DNA from: Trematomus loennbergii | Lineage: Eukaryota > Chordata > Actinopteri > Perciformes > Nototheniidae | Direction: 5' to 3' | Assembly (NCBI GenBank): GCA_012861695.1 | Contig: JAAOOA010000164.1 | Coordinates: forward strand, 435,001-499,000 | Length of the DNA stretch: 64,000 nt | Shown here: in pieces, positions 46,547 to 59,170 of the stretch | Layout of the letters: each line of letters begins with the position of its first letter | Position numbering within the stretch: position 1 is the stretch's first letter | Position numbers and translations under genes: made by a program | Notes under the pieces: model-generated | The model's input: the letters and a program-made list of their open reading frames with translations, nothing else | The model's database searches: none | Told to the model about the DNA's origin: nothing

Positions 46547-47432
46547 TGTTGGAGCAGAACACCTATTAGGGTGGCTGAGAGCCCCCCCTCTGCTGCGCGC
46601 CGTTCGTGAATGAGGCTGATCTCTATTAAATAAAGAAAGGAATTGAAAACACCGGAATCAAAAGTTATAACAATTATCTGAGTTTACTCTGGTAGGAAAC
46701 CAAACACATATACAAGTTATACAGAGTACTCCGGACTTCAGGTTTGTGATGCGATGCGGATAAAGGTGTCGGGACCCGCCAACTCATCAAACAAGAAGAA
46801 ATTGACTTCAGGTTTGTGATGCGATGCGGACACAGATATCGGGACCAGCCAACTCACCAAACAAGAAAGCATTTTACATACAAAAACAACAGTATTCATA
46901 TTCATATTTTGGGGCGGAGATGGGTTGACTTTTCCCTTCCCCTTTTACTCCAAAGCGAATTAGAGAGTCCCTGAGGAGGAGCTGTGTGAGCTGCTCACAT
47001 CCCCCAGGTGTTTTTACTGGTTGGATTCACTTCTGGTCGGGTTCAATACAGTGAATCAGAGTTCTGACCAGAACGTGAGATTCTAAAGTTTCACAAGGTC
47101 AAAGTCAATCTTATCTCTGCCCCAATATCCACTCCCTTACTTTCCCATGGGATTTTTCACATAAACTATTCTTTCTCATACAATTAAACCTTGGACACAG
47201 ATATAATGATGCCCATAAAGAACCTTGAAAAAGAACATGTGTGTGCGCTCTGGTAAAAAGGAGCTGTGTGTGTGTGAAACAGGATCTCTGGGTCAGTGAG
47301 TTGTAAGTGAGAATATCATTTCTATATATGTGATTACTTAAAACAGTTCAAACAATACATGTTCACTAAAATACAATTCAAAATAATACATGTTTACTTC
47401 AATACAGTTTAGAATCATATCTTTTTACTTCA
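46547..47432. mobile_element. Solo LTR, 886 bp
   Basis: Begins TGTTGGAGCAG and ends TTTTTACTTCA (TG...CA), flanked by CTCC on both sides (46543-46546, 47433-47436). The uninterrupted sequence GACACCTCCTCATCACTCC at 61008-61026 is the empty site. AATAAAG occurs near 46630. It contains two tandem ~69-bp units starting ACTTCAGGTTTGTGATGCGA (46735 and 46805). No internal coding region, so the provirus has been reduced to one LTR. The superfamily cannot be told. Confidence 0.78.
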
Positions 47433-47785
47433 CTCCTCATCACTCCACCGCTCCGATGATGTATTACTTGTTGTCATAACTGCTTTCAAAACAAACTACT
47501 CGCTCCGTTGGTGCACTGGGCTAATATTTATTGCGAGGAAATAAAACGGCGGCTTCAAAAAACTTTTCAGAGTTTTACGGGGCATGGTTTGCAATTCGCC
47601 CAGCAATAGAAATTGGTACTTTTTTCTCCCCAGGATAGTACCACCTCTCTAGCAGGCACTAAAAATGGGGGTAAAAGTTCCCGGCACTAAGTACTCTTTT
47701 TGGTGTGAACGCGACATAAGGGGTACTAACGGAACCAAACGGGAAAAGTACGGGGAAAAGTCCTGCGGTGTGAACGCGCCTAATG
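47433..47785. mobile_element. Harbinger-derived element, right part
   Basis: Matches 61013-61335: CACTCCACCGCTCC, AAACGGCGGCTTC, TTTTACGGGGC, TACCACCTCTCTAGCAGGCA, then the terminal ...GGTGTGAACGCGCCTAA. From 47665 on it is also the left edge of the duplicated Harbinger/LINE composite. Confidence 0.7.
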
Positions 47786-47789
47786 TCCC

Positions 47790-48975
47790 CAACCTCCACA
47801 GGAATGCCCGAAAAGCTCCGCCGGAGGTGTGAGTTGAAGGCCTCCTGAACTTGGGCCTTCTCCAGACGTTCCCAGTTCACCCGAACTACACGTTTGGGCT
47901 TACCAGGTCTGTCAGAGGCTTCCCCCGCCACTCGACCCAACTCACCCCAGATGGTGATCAGTTGACAACTACGCCCCTCTCTTTACCCGAGTGTCCAAAA
48001 CATACGGCCTCAGGTCCGATGATACGATAACGAAATCGATCATGGACCTTCTGCCTAGGGTCCTCTGGTACCACTTATGTTCGAACATGGTGTTTGTTAT
48101 GGCCAATCCATGACTAGCACAGAAGTCCAGTAACAAACCACCACTCCGGTTCAGATCAGGGGGGCCGTTCCTCCCAATCACACTCCTCCATCATTGCCCA
48201 CATGTGCGTTGAAGTGTCCCAGCAAGATTAAAGAGTCCCCTTCAGGAGCCCCATACAGGACTCTTTCCAGGGTCTCCAAGAAGGCCGTATACTCTGAACT
48301 GCTGTTTGGTGCATAAGCACACACAACAGTCAGAGTTTTCCCCCCCATAACCGCAGGCGTAGGGAGGCGTCCCTCTCGTCCACTGGGGGTAAACTCCAAC
48401 AACGAAGCACCCAACCGGGGGCTTGTGAGTATCCCCACACCGCCCGGCGCCTCACACCTCCGGAGAAGAATAGAGTCCAACCCCTATCCAGAAGTAAGGT
48501 TCCAGAGCCGACTCTGTGCGTAGAGGTGAGCCCAACCAGATCCAACTGGTAACGCTCCACCTCCCGCACAAGCTCCGGCTCCTTCCCCCCCAGAGAGGTG
48601 ACGTTCCACGTCCCCAAAGCCAGCTTCTGTCGCCTTTCACTGCCACCCTTCTGGCAGCGCACCCGACCCCATCGCTGTTTCCCGTAGGTGGTGGGCCCGC
48701 GGGACGGAGAAGCAGAGGTGTTGCCCACGTTGCCTTTTCGGGCTGTGCCCGGCCGGGCTCCGTGGTAAGCCCGGCCACCAGACGCTCGCCGACGAGTCCT
48801 CCTTCTGGGCCTGGCTCCAGAAGGGGACCCCGGGCTTCCTCCGGGCCGGGTATCCTCACTTCCTGTGTCATCTTTCATGAGGTCTTTTGGTCAGCGGAGT
48901 TGACAATAATAAATAAATGACTGACCTGTATTCATCCCTGAGCATTTTTTTTAAGTGTTAAAGATAAATTCAGCC
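47790..48975 (-). mobile_element. LINE endonuclease fragment, composite copy 2
   Basis: Almost identical to 42207-43375, with the same Harbinger junction and the same outer flank (ATTCATCCCTGAGCATTTTT). It has 31 extra bases near 48685-48715 (GTGGTGGGCCCGCGGGACGG) that composite copy 1 lacks but 63925-63960 has. It encodes the same endonuclease blocks ([34 protein letters not shown]). No reverse transcriptase. Confidence 0.85.
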
Positions 48976-49008
48976 AGTTATATAATTTTTCAAGAAATCA
49001 ATCACATG

Positions 49009-50050
49009 GGCTGCGTTTCACTTCTCTATTTCCTCGCTCCTCGGTCTCACCGGAAGTTGATTTGTCTGCGCCATCTTGAGTAGCGTCCCAATGGCCTTAT
49101 TTTTGCCGGAGGAGCGAGGAGCGAGGAGCGAGGAGCGATAATGGAGGAGCTATAATCGAGGAACCACCAGACCATCCTTCGATGAAATCCTCAGACACTC
49201 GCCCCGCCCCCTTACTGTGTATCGCTCACTGATTGGACGATGCAGCGCATGCACTGATCTGATGCTTCTTGACATGAGAGCAGAGTTTCCCAGCGGAGTG
49301 AAGAAAACACATGAAACTCACGGGACTCACTCCTCAGTTTATACTGTGTTTTGTTTCAATGAATGCATCATTCAGTTACAAATATGTGATATATCTGAAC
49401 AACAAAGTGGTCAAAAATCATTTTATTCATTTATTGGAAACATTTTCATGATCGCTTTTTTCGTTTTACATTTTCATTTATTGTCATTTCCATTCAGTCA
49501 GTCATTAAGTGCTATTTAAAATGTTGATTTGCTACATATCCACACAAACAAACAAAGTGTGCAATCCAATGAATGTTAATCTAACTGGGTTTTGATAGAT
49601 AACATATCTCTTTTTCTTCTCTCAATTATTTTATTTCTATTGTGCACTCTAATCAATATTAATCAAACTATTGTTCGTTTATACATTTTAAGAATGGCGT
49701 TTATCTTTTTTGAGAATGAGTTCTTATTTGATTTAATATATTTGGGTCTACAACAGATGATACAAATGTTTGTGTCAGTAAATGTGTACTAACAGAGGCG
49801 GGGGTGTTTGTGAAAATAACGGGGACAGAGCTGCTGTCAGACGAACAGCTGTGCAGCGTCATCACAAACGGACGTCGCTTCACGTGACGCTCCGGAGGAA
49901 AGGACGTCCCATTGCTCTTAAAACTCATTTCCCTGCTTCTCGTGGTTTCCTTGCGTCTCTCCATGCTTCCCTGGTGGGAGGGACTAGTCGCAGGGAAACG
50001 ACGCAAGTGAGGGACGCAAGGAATCCATTTAACCGAAGTGAAACGCAGCC
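49009..50050. mobile_element. ~1-kb non-autonomous DNA element (MITE A)
   Basis: Inverted ends GGCTGCGTTTCACTTC and GAAGTGAAACGCAGCC. Inside is a 7-bp minisatellite (GAGGAGC)4 near 49110 and AT-rich sequence. Open frames here are not supported as genes; they only reflect identity between the arms. Mirror copy at 62567-63634. Confidence 0.65.
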
Positions 50051-50053
50051 AGA

Positions 50054-50445
50054 GGGTGTTTCTCAATCGCGAGTAAAGCTGCTTCAGAGCCACTATTTCA
50101 AGCATACTACGTCATCGAGTGCCACCGAAGTACTGTTCCAATCTCCAGCATACTTGGAAATCTACCGAGCCCGGCGTACTCCGTTTGGAGAAATATCGAG
50201 GCTGCACATGAGTAGACTCTGCGGTCTTAAAATCCCCACAATGCTTTGCGCACGGACCAATTTCCCCAAATCTGTGGCGGAAGATGTAAGGCGGGGCCTC
50301 TCATATGACGCACACCTGCACACTTGCTAGCCTGTTCCACTCTTTGTTTTCCGAATGGCAGGAAGGATTCTTGACTCACTTCTGAAGCAAGATGCTCGGC
50401 AGACATGTGCTACCAAGCAAGCGTACTCGCGATTGAGAAACACCC
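50054..50445. mobile_element. 392-bp MITE with perfect 22-bp ends (MITE B)
   Basis: Ends GGGTGTTTCTCAATCGCGAG and CTCGCGATTGAGAAACACCC are exact inverted repeats (22 bp counting the adjoining TA). It abuts MITE A with 3 bp between. Mirror copy at 62172-62563. Confidence 0.75.
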
Positions 50446-50633
50446 ATGGTCTTACTGAAAACTGTCCTTTACCTATTCATTCTGAACATGGACTCCAGCA
50501 GACTACTGACATCTAGTGGACATGAATTGCAACAACACCTACTTTAAACTCAGGATTTCTCTATATAATATATATATATGGTATTGTCCCCATGCATACA
50601 TGACAGAAGGATGTGTTCTGCATGATATATATA

Positions 50634-51721
50634 CAGTGGCGACTGGTCATTAGGGGCAGGTGGGGCACAGCCCCACCTAGTGTCAGCAGAAAGTATTACA
50701 AATAATGATTACAAAAATGCAAAAAATAAATAAAAAAATATATAAAATATATTTTAAGATCATGTTTAATCATCTGATTCGTCTGTACATTGCTGTTTAG
50801 TCTGTGTTCTTCTAATTAGTGTGTCTACAGTCACAGTGTGTGCCTATTGAGCTGTTTAGAGCCATGTGGGACAAAACCTGATTATGCCCCTTCCTCTCGC
50901 TGTGAAGTCAACGGTGACTGTAAAAACTTCACTGCGCATGCTCAGAGTATTTTGTAATGAAATGTGTGTGGCAAAAAAATAATGACCAGAGGGGCACGGA
51001 GCTACCATCCCCACCATACGTCATCTCAAATCATTCAGAGCTGATTGGCTGTAAGTACGTGTGCCGTGAAAAGTGTGGTGTGTGAAGAGGAGACGAGAGA
51101 GCTGCAGTGGCGCGTCCTAAAACCAGGAAGTAAGCACAAAAAAGCAATGAGATTTCTCCAGAGGATTTTAGAAAATAGCTCGAAATAAGATCTGTGGGAA
51201 ACGTACCTGTTAGATAAATGCACGTTTGATTAGCCGGATAACATCCACATGTCTACCCTACTTTTATAATTTTTTTATCATAAATCTATGGATTAGATTT
51301 ATGATAGACTTTTTAAACTACAAGAACATAAGGAGGACTTTTACAAAAAAGTAATAGAAATGTTTGTCCAGAAGGATAGGCAAATGGACTTCATCTTCAA
51401 GTCAAGGTAAGACCGCCATTTTATTGAAAATGGGATCTTACTAAGAGAGAACAATTCAATATTTAAATGATAAAATTACATTTTTTGGGTATCCTTTTGT
51501 TGAACTGTCTGTTTAAAATTAATCGAAGCATCAGACAAAAAAAGCTTTTGAAAATAATATTATATTTTGGTTTAGGTCAAAATATAATATTTGTAAACCT
51601 GAAGAGTCAGTGCCAGTGCCTCAGCAGCCATGAACCTCACTGCACGTCACTGCAGAAGCTTATATATAGACATCTAAGTTTTTTGTGCCCCACCACTTTT
51701 GTACATATAAAAACGCCACTG
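50634..51721. mobile_element. hAT-type element present in one arm only
   Basis: Ends CAGTGGCG and CGCCACTG, with GGGGCACAGCCCCACC near the left end and GTGCCCCACCAC near the right. The 8-bp flanks TATATATA match on both sides (50626-50633, 51722-51729). The other arm has the exact empty site near 58875-58895. No transposase; non-autonomous. Confidence 0.8.
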
Positions 51722-51729
51722 TATATATA

Positions 51730-52261
51730 ATATATACACATCTGGTATGAAAGTATTTAAATCTTCAATGTCTTGAAATATAATTTAATCTAAATCTCAA
51801 CATGTAGATTATAAATTAAGTGTTACACGCAATTTTCTAACCGAAAGCATGAATATTTTTTTGTATTTCAATTATTTGGCTCAAAATGTTTATGTTCATG
51901 TTATTTTCATCTCTGGGCTGGATCAAATGGCAGGTATTTGCATTTTTAAATCTATTCATATTTAACATATCAACATGTATAAATGTTTGATATAATCAAA
52001 GTATTCGTCTATCATTTATGTTTTGCATATTTAATGTTTTAAAGATATTTCAGTCTAAATGTCAACATGTAGGTTATCCTTTAGTTTGATATGTCATTTT
52101 ATTTGCTCAAATTCTGTAAAGGCTTTGTTTTTTTCTTCAACTAAGTATCTGATATCATTTTTTAATAACTTAAAAGACTATTCAATATAAAAGTGGTATT
52201 GTCAACAAGTGAACAGGAAAATGTTGGTTTTAATCAAGTTAAGCATCATATGTTTTTTTTT
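51730..52261. repeat. Piece of the GVIN 3'-flank tandem array
   Basis: Matches 38900-39150 (CTAAATGTCAACATGTAGGTT, GGTATTGTCAACAAGTGAAC). The array piece is not attached to a GVIN gene here. Confidence 0.65.
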
Positions 52262-54355
52262 TGGTTTTTGTCCAGGCCCGGTTCTACGGGGGTGCATAAG
52301 GGTGCATTGCACCCTCAGTTGAGTCGTTATGCACCCAATGTTGTACAAGCTGTACAATGTTGTTTTTCAATTTCATCCCGTAAAAGGTTGGTCTCTGGCT
52401 TATTCCTGTCCCAGCTGGACTACGGTGATACCATTTATAGATTTGCCTGTCCCACTGTTTTGGCCAAACTTGACCCACTCTACCATGCTGCACTGCGTTA
52501 TATATCAAATGCACCCTATAGGACTCATCATTGCACACTGTATAGCCCAGGGGTCGGCAACAGGCGGACCGCGGTCCGGATCCGGACCCAGACGCCGATC
52601 TATACGGACCCGGACCTATAATCAATACATTAATAGGGGATTTCAATTTTGACGGGGCGATTCTATTTTAACCGCTGCCGACAGGGGGCGAAAGAGACGA
52701 GTGAGCGATACAGGGAGAGAAACACAGAAGAAGAGATGAGAGAGCGGCAGAGAGAAGCGGAGAGGAAAGTGAGTAAAGAGAATAATTAGCGATACAGGGA
52801 GAGAAGACGGAGAGGAGAGTGAACAGGCGTGTTAGCAGCAACAGGGAGAGACAAATAATGACACATGGCGCTCTCCAAGAAGAGGAAAGTGGACAGTGAG
52901 AACAGAGCTTTTAACCCTGAGTGGACTCATTCATGTTCATCCTGCCCACTGGGAACACAGAGCCAGTGTGTCTCATTTGTTCAGAGACCGTGGCGCTCAT
53001 TAAAAGTGCCAAAACGCCACTATGAGACAAAACACAAAGTGTTTGACCAAACATTCCCTCTCAAGTCAGAACTGAGGTCACAAAAAATAAGCAGTCTCAG
53101 AGCCCAATATGATCAGTCCACCAGGATAAAAATTAAAACTAAATATCGTTCCAGGGCAGGCTAACCAATGAGCACCTGCATGTGTGTATGAGAATGGCCC
53201 TGACACCATTTCAGCCCAGATTTGAACTCCTGGCAGGACAAGCACAAGCTCAATTCTCGCACTGAATTAAAAAAAAGTGAGTGAGGGACTGCAATATAAG
53301 AGGGAAAGAAAGAGAAACTTTAAAACTCTTCAATTGTTATGATGTGTAAAGACTGATATTGTTCTATAATCGGCTGAAACTGTTAGGTCATGATGTGAAA
53401 CGGTTAACAAAGAAAAAGGGAAACTCAAGCTGCTGCTACACTTTATTTTATTTATCTAAAATTAAGCACTTTTAAGATGCACATATTTTCAAAAGCTATT
53501 TTATTTATTTTCTCTATTTTATTTCTAAATGCAGCCAGAGAGGAACATTACACATATCCACAGTATTTTACTGTATATCTGTATAGTTATATAATATATA
53601 AATATATAAATATAAATATAAATATTGTTGTTTTTGAACTGTACTTTCTTTATTTGATTGGCAGTCAGTTGTTGATGACATGCAGACGTTGATAAAGCTA
53701 CAGGCTACTTCAATATATATCACACTAATTCATAAAGCAACTTAGACATTTTGATGTTCCGGACCTTAGCATGGGGAGATTTTCTCTAACTGGACCTCGT
53801 TGAATTTTAGTTGAATACCCCTGTTATAGCCTAACTGGATGGTCCTCACTTACTATGCGTAGGATGCAGCACTGGTTTTTATTAATGTATAAAGCCATTT
53901 TAGGTAAGCTTCCACTCTACATATGTGCCAGATTTGCCCCAGTTTGCGACTCTTACAACCTCAGATCCAGTGCCTGGATACGGTTCCAGGTTCCTACTGT
54001 GCGGACTGAGGCTGGAAAAAGGAATCTTTCTTATTATGGTCCTTGGTCCTGGAATGACCTTAAATCAAGCCTAAAACTGAGGGCATTTGTCTCTATAGCA
54101 TGTTTTAAATTGAAGTTGTCTGAAGTCCTCACCACCAGCTGCTCTTGCAGTAATAAGTAGTGTACCTTTCTTACTGTCCTAATGTGCACAATGTAGTGAC
54201 TGCTTTTTCATCTTTTGTTTTCTTAGTTATGTTCTCTGTATTTTATATGTTTGTGTTATGTGTTATGTGTAACATAGCTTCTTGGCCAGGTCAGCATTGA
54301 AAATGAGATTTTATCTCAATGCTTTTATCTGGTTAAATAAAGGTTAAATAAAAAT
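52262..54355 (+). mobile_element. L2-like LINE 3' end, split by a hAT element
   Basis: Before the hAT: LVSGLFLSQLDYGDTIYRFA and LDPLYHAALRYISNAP. After it (53832 on): MQHWFLLMYKAILGKLPLYI, CDSYNLRSSAWIRFQVP, GPWSWNDLKSSLKLRAF. Together these are the C-terminal part of a reverse transcriptase, reading directly across once the hAT is removed. The 3' tail is TTTTATCTGGTTAAATAAAGGTTAAATAAAAATA. The 5' part is missing. Confidence 0.85.
52548..53823 (+). mobile_element. hAT (GTF2IRD2-like), internally deleted, left-arm copy
   Basis: Starts CAGGGGTCGGCAAC, ends GTTGAATACCCCTG. Near-perfect 8-bp duplication GTATAGCC / TTATAGCC (52540-52547, 53824-53831). It encodes the transposase N-terminus (MALSKKRKVDSENRAFNPEW, 52865 on; the BED-like zinc part is frameshifted) joined to the last ~40 residues (TNEHLHVCMRMALTPFQP); the catalytic core is gone. 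The inner end of the left inverted-repeat arm is the last base of this element. Confidence 0.9.
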
Positions 54356-54861
<506 letters not shown>

Positions 54862-55669
54862 CTGAAAGTGAGAGACATTTTTAGATTGAATTAAAATGTA
54901 ATTACAACCGTTAACCTGAAACTCTTCACTGCTACATCATACAAGGGCACCACAACCTCCATGACATTTTAAATAAATGGATTACTGACATCTAGAGGAC
55001 ATTTATTGCAACAACACCTACTTAGAATATAAGATAAGGATTTCTCAGGTTTTCTAATTATGTGTCTCTTTAAAAACATAGAGACATGAAACTATAAACA
55101 CTTGCATATGCCCCACATCTTTCCTAAATGTAAAGACTCCTTGGTCATTTATATTTGGAACAGCCATGTCATCTAATTAATACAATTGACGTGGCAAACA
55201 CTATTGTTGCTTCAAGACTTGCAACGTGAAAAGGAAACAGCAACAAATTGCAAATCCAGCAGTAATTCTTAACACTACTGTAAAAATGATACTGAATGTG
55301 GATGAATCGGTTAACAGAAAGTTGTTACAAATGCCAAACATTTCCAGCTTCTACAATATTAATGTTGAAGATGTTCCCCATGTTCTATAATGTTATAGAG
55401 CAGATAAATCAAGTAGCTACATAACCAGCAGATAATGTTAGCTAACAAAGCAAATAACCTCTTGTTAGAGAGCCTTATACTAAAAGCAGGCTTAATAATA
55501 ATATTTTAACAGTGAGAGTAAATCCAGAAATTGAGATTATATCTAAAATAAAAATGTATTTGCATTTAACTGTGGAAAATAAGTATTTGATCCCCTTGCA
55601 AGTGGGTAAACTTACAAAATCGGCAAGGGATCACATACTTATTTCCTCCACTGTATACTGTATATATAT

Positions 55670-55702
<33 letters not shown>

Positions 55703-55703
55703 G
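54862..55703. repeat. Intergenic flank, mirror of 12167-12967
   Basis: Reverse complement with few changes, ending in a TA-repeat. No gene. Confidence 0.6.
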
Positions 55704-55727
55704 GAGAAGGAGTGTCCAAACTTTTGA

Positions 55728-55761
<34 letters not shown>

Positions 55762-55785
55762 TCAAAAGTTTGGACACTCCTTCTC
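55704..55785. repeat. 82-bp perfect palindrome of two Tc1 ends
   Basis: GAGAAGGAGTGTCCAAACTT...(TA)n...AAGTTTGGACACTCCTTCTC. Two terminal repeats of Tc1 face each other across a TA run. It may form a cruciform. Confidence 0.9.
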
Positions 55786-56790
55786 ATTCGAAGGTTTTTA
55801 TTTATTTTTTAATTATTTCTACATTGTAGATTAATACTGAAGACATCAAAACTATAAAAGAACACATGGAATTATGTAGTAAACAAAAAAGTGATGAACA
55901 ATCCAGAATATGATTTATATTGTAGATTCTTCAGAATAGCCCTCTTTTGCCTTGATGACAGCTTTGCACACTCTTGGCTTCTCTCAGTCAGCTTCATGAG
56001 GTCGTCACCTGGAATGGTTTTCCAACCGTCTTGAAGGACTTCCCAGAGGTGCTGAGCACTTGTTGGCTGCTTTTCCTTCACTCTGCGGCCCAACTGATCC
56101 CAGACCATCTCAATTGGGTTGAGGTTGGGTGATTGTGGAGGCCAGGTCATCTGACGCAGCACTCCATCACTTTCATTCTTAGTCAAATAGCCCTCACATA
56201 GCCTGGAGGTGTGTTTGGGGTCATTGTGTGTTGAAAAACAAATGAGGGTCCCAGTAATCCCAAACCAGATGGGATGGCATGGCGCTGCAGAATGCTGTGG
56301 TAGCCATGCTGGTTAAGTCTGCCTTGAATTCTGAATAAATCACCAACAGTGACACCAGCAAAGCCCCCCCCCCCCCCCACCATCACACTTCCTCCTCCAT
56401 GCTTCACGGTGGGAACCACACATGCAGAAACCATCCGCTCACCTTCTCTGCGTCTCACAAAGACACCGCAGTTGGAACCAAAAATCTCAAACTCATCAGA
56501 CCAAAGTACAGATTTCCACTGTCTAATGTCCAATCCTTGTGTTTCTTGGCCCAAACAATTCTCTTCTTCTTGTTGTTCATCCTCAGTAGGTGGACCTTTG
56601 CAGCAATTGGACCATGAAGGCCAGATTCACGCAGTCTCCTCTGAAGAGTGGATGTTGAGATTTGTCTGCTACTTGAGCTCTGTGATCATTTATGTGGGCT
56701 CTAATCTGAGGTGCTTTTAATTTGTGGTTTCTGAGGCTGGTAACTCTGATGTGTTTATCCTCTGCAGCAGAGGTAACCCTAACTCTAGGG
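55745..56790 (-). mobile_element. Tc1/mariner element truncated at the inverted-repeat breakpoint
   Basis: On the minus strand the transposase C-terminal half is readable: SPNLNPIEMVWDQLGRRVKE and QHLWEVLQDGWKTIPGDDLM at 55872-56186, then the middle (CGVFVRRREGERMVSACVVP) at 56183-56554 in another frame. It stops at ...AACTCTAGGG (56790), losing the N-terminal DNA-binding part that the copy at 10850 keeps. The next base is the first base of a hAT element. Confidence 0.85.
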
Positions 56791-58061
56791 CAGGGGTATT
56801 CAACTAAAATTCAACGAGGTCCAGTTAGAGAAAATCTCCCCATGCTAAGGTCCGGAACATCAAAATGTCTAAGTTGCTTTATGAATTAGTGTGATATATA
56901 TTGAAGTAGCCTGTAGCTTTATCAACGTCTGCATGTCATCAACAACTGACTGCCAATCAAATAAAGAAAGTACAGTTCAAAAACAACAATATTTATATTT
57001 ATATATTTATATATATTATATAACTATACAGATATACAGTAAAATACTGTGGATATGTGTAATGTTCCTCTCTGGCTGCATTTAGAAATAAAATAGAGAA
57101 AATAAATAAAATAGCTTTTGAAAATATGTACATCTTAAAAGTGCTTAATTTTAGATAAATAAAATAAAGTGTAGCAGCAGCTTGAGTTTCCCTTTTTCTT
57201 TGTTAACCGTTTCACATCATGACCTAACAGTTTCAGCCGATTATAGAACAATATCAGTCTTTACACATCATAACAATTGAAGAGTTTTAAAGTTTCTCTT
57301 TCTTTCCCTCTTATATTGCAGTCCCTCACTCACTTTTTTTTAATTCAGTGCGAGAATTGAGCTTGTGCTTGTCCTGCCAGGAGTTTAAATCTGGGCTGAA
57401 ATGGTGTCAGGGCCATTCTCATACACACATGCAGGTGCTCATTGGTTAGCCTGCCCTGGAACGATATTTAGTTTTAATTTTGATCCTGGTGGACTGATCA
57501 TATTGGGCTCTGAGACTGCTTATTTTTTGTGACCTCAGTTCTGACTTGAGAGGGAATGTTTGGTCAAACACTTTGTGTTTTGTCTCATAGTGGCGTTTTG
57601 GCACTTTTAATGAGCGCCACGGTCTCTGAACAAATGAGACACACTGGCTCTGTGTTCCCAGTGGGCAGGATGAACATGAATGAGTCCACTCAGGGTTAAA
57701 AGCTCTGTTCTCACTGTCCACTTTCCTCTTCTTGGAGAGCGCCATGTGTAATTATTTGTCTCTCCCTGTTGCTGCTAACACGCCTGTTCACTCTCCTCTC
57801 CGTCTTCTCTCCCTGTATCGCTAATTATTCTCTTTACTCACTTTCCTCTCCGCTTCTCTCTGCCGCTCTCTCATCTCTTCTTCTGTGTTTCTCTCCCTGT
57901 ATCGCTCACTCGTCTCTTTCGCCCCCTGTCGGCAGCAGTTAAAATAGAATCGCCCCGTCAAAATTGAAATCCCCTATTAATGTATTGATTATAGGTCCGG
58001 GTCCGTATAGATCGGCGTCTGGGTCCGGATCCGGACCGCGGTCCGCCTGTTGCCGACCCTG
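56791..58061 (-). mobile_element. hAT (GTF2IRD2-like), right-arm copy
   Basis: Begins CAGGGGTATTCAAC at the arm edge and ends GTTGCCGACCCTG, one C shorter than the left-arm copy. It encodes the same 99-residue N-terminal fragment on the minus strand (57446-57745, identical translation). Flank beyond 58061 is GGCTATAC, the complement of the left-arm target site; the other flank is Tc1, so there is no target duplication. Confidence 0.88.
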
Positions 58062-58345
58062 GGCTATACAGTGTGCAATGATGAGTCCTATAGGGTGCAT
58101 TTGATATATAACGCAGTGCAGCATGGTAGAGTGGGTCAAGTTTGGCCAAAACAGTGGGACAGGCAAATCTATAAATGGTATCACCGTAGTCCAGCTGGGA
58201 CAGGAATAAGCCAGAGACCAACCTTTTACGGGATGAAATTGAAAAACAACATTGTACAGCTTGTACAACATTGGGTGCATAACGACTCAACTGAGGGTGC
58301 AATGCACCCTTATGCACCCCCGTAGAACCGGGCCTGGACAAAAAC
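58062..58345 (-). mobile_element. L2-like LINE fragment, right-arm copy
   Basis: Reverse-complement copy of 52262-52547 (LVSGLFLSQLDYGDTIYRFA). Its 3' continuation is missing because the arm ends in the hAT. Confidence 0.8.
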
Positions 58346-59170
58346 CAAAAAAAAACATATGATGCTTAACTTGATTAAAACCAACATTTTCCTGTTCACT
58401 TGTTGACAATACCACTTTTATATTGAATAGTCTTTTAAGTTATTAAAAAATGATATCAGATACTTAGTTGAAGAAAAAAACAAAGCCTTTACAGAATTTG
58501 AGCAAATAAAATGACATATCAAACTAAAGGATAACCTACATGTTGACATTTAGACTGAAATATCTTTAAAACATTAAATATGCAAAACATAAATGATAGA
58601 CGAATACTTTGATTATATCAAACATTTATACATGTTGATATGTTAAATATGAATAGATTTAAAAATGCAAATACCTGCCATTTGATCCAGCCCAGAGATG
58701 AAAATAACATGAACATAAACATTTTGAGCCAAATAATTGAAATACAAAAAAAATATTCATGCTTTCGGTTAGAAAATTGCGTGTAACACTTAATTTATAA
58801 TCTACATGTTGAGATTTAGATTAAATTATATTTCAAGACATTGAAGATTTAAATACTTTCATACCAGATGTGTATATATTATATATATCATGCAGAACAA
58901 CATCCTTCTGTCATGTATGCATGGGGACAATACCATATATATATATATATAGACTACTTTTTATTGATTTAAAAATCAAAGTTTGTGGCATTTGATGCAG
59001 CTCAAAAATAAAAATAGTTTTAAATGTGTTCATAAAAATGTAAATATTTGGAACCACATACTAAAATACATAGACATTACAACTTTTTTGTCATGTCTAT
59101 TCTACATTTTGACATTTGGAATGAATGAATCTTGATATGTGTTGCATCAGATACTTTAAAGAAACTCAAC
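58346..59170. repeat. GVIN 3'-flank array, right-arm piece
   Basis: Up to 58945 it mirrors 50560-52261. 58946-59170 continues the array (GTGGCATTTGATGCAGCTC, AAAATGTAAATATTTGGA), which the left arm has lost. Confidence 0.6.

Larger units (their letters stand above)
48652..53823 (+). repeat. Inverted repeat, left arm
   Basis: The reverse complement recurs at 56791-64000. Within the arm, open frames at 49217-49519 (100 codons) and 49592-49792 (66 codons) translate identically to 63096-63398 and 62823-63023, so identity is very high. This arm alone contains the hAT insertion 50634-51721. Relative to the other arm it lacks a ~3.1-kb block (58946-62060). Confidence 0.9.

Noticed and set aside
49217..49792. 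Two open frames identical between the palindrome arms (100 and 66 codons)
   Set aside because: They lie inside a non-autonomous element; identity is explained by the young inverted duplication, and there is no domain or splice context.
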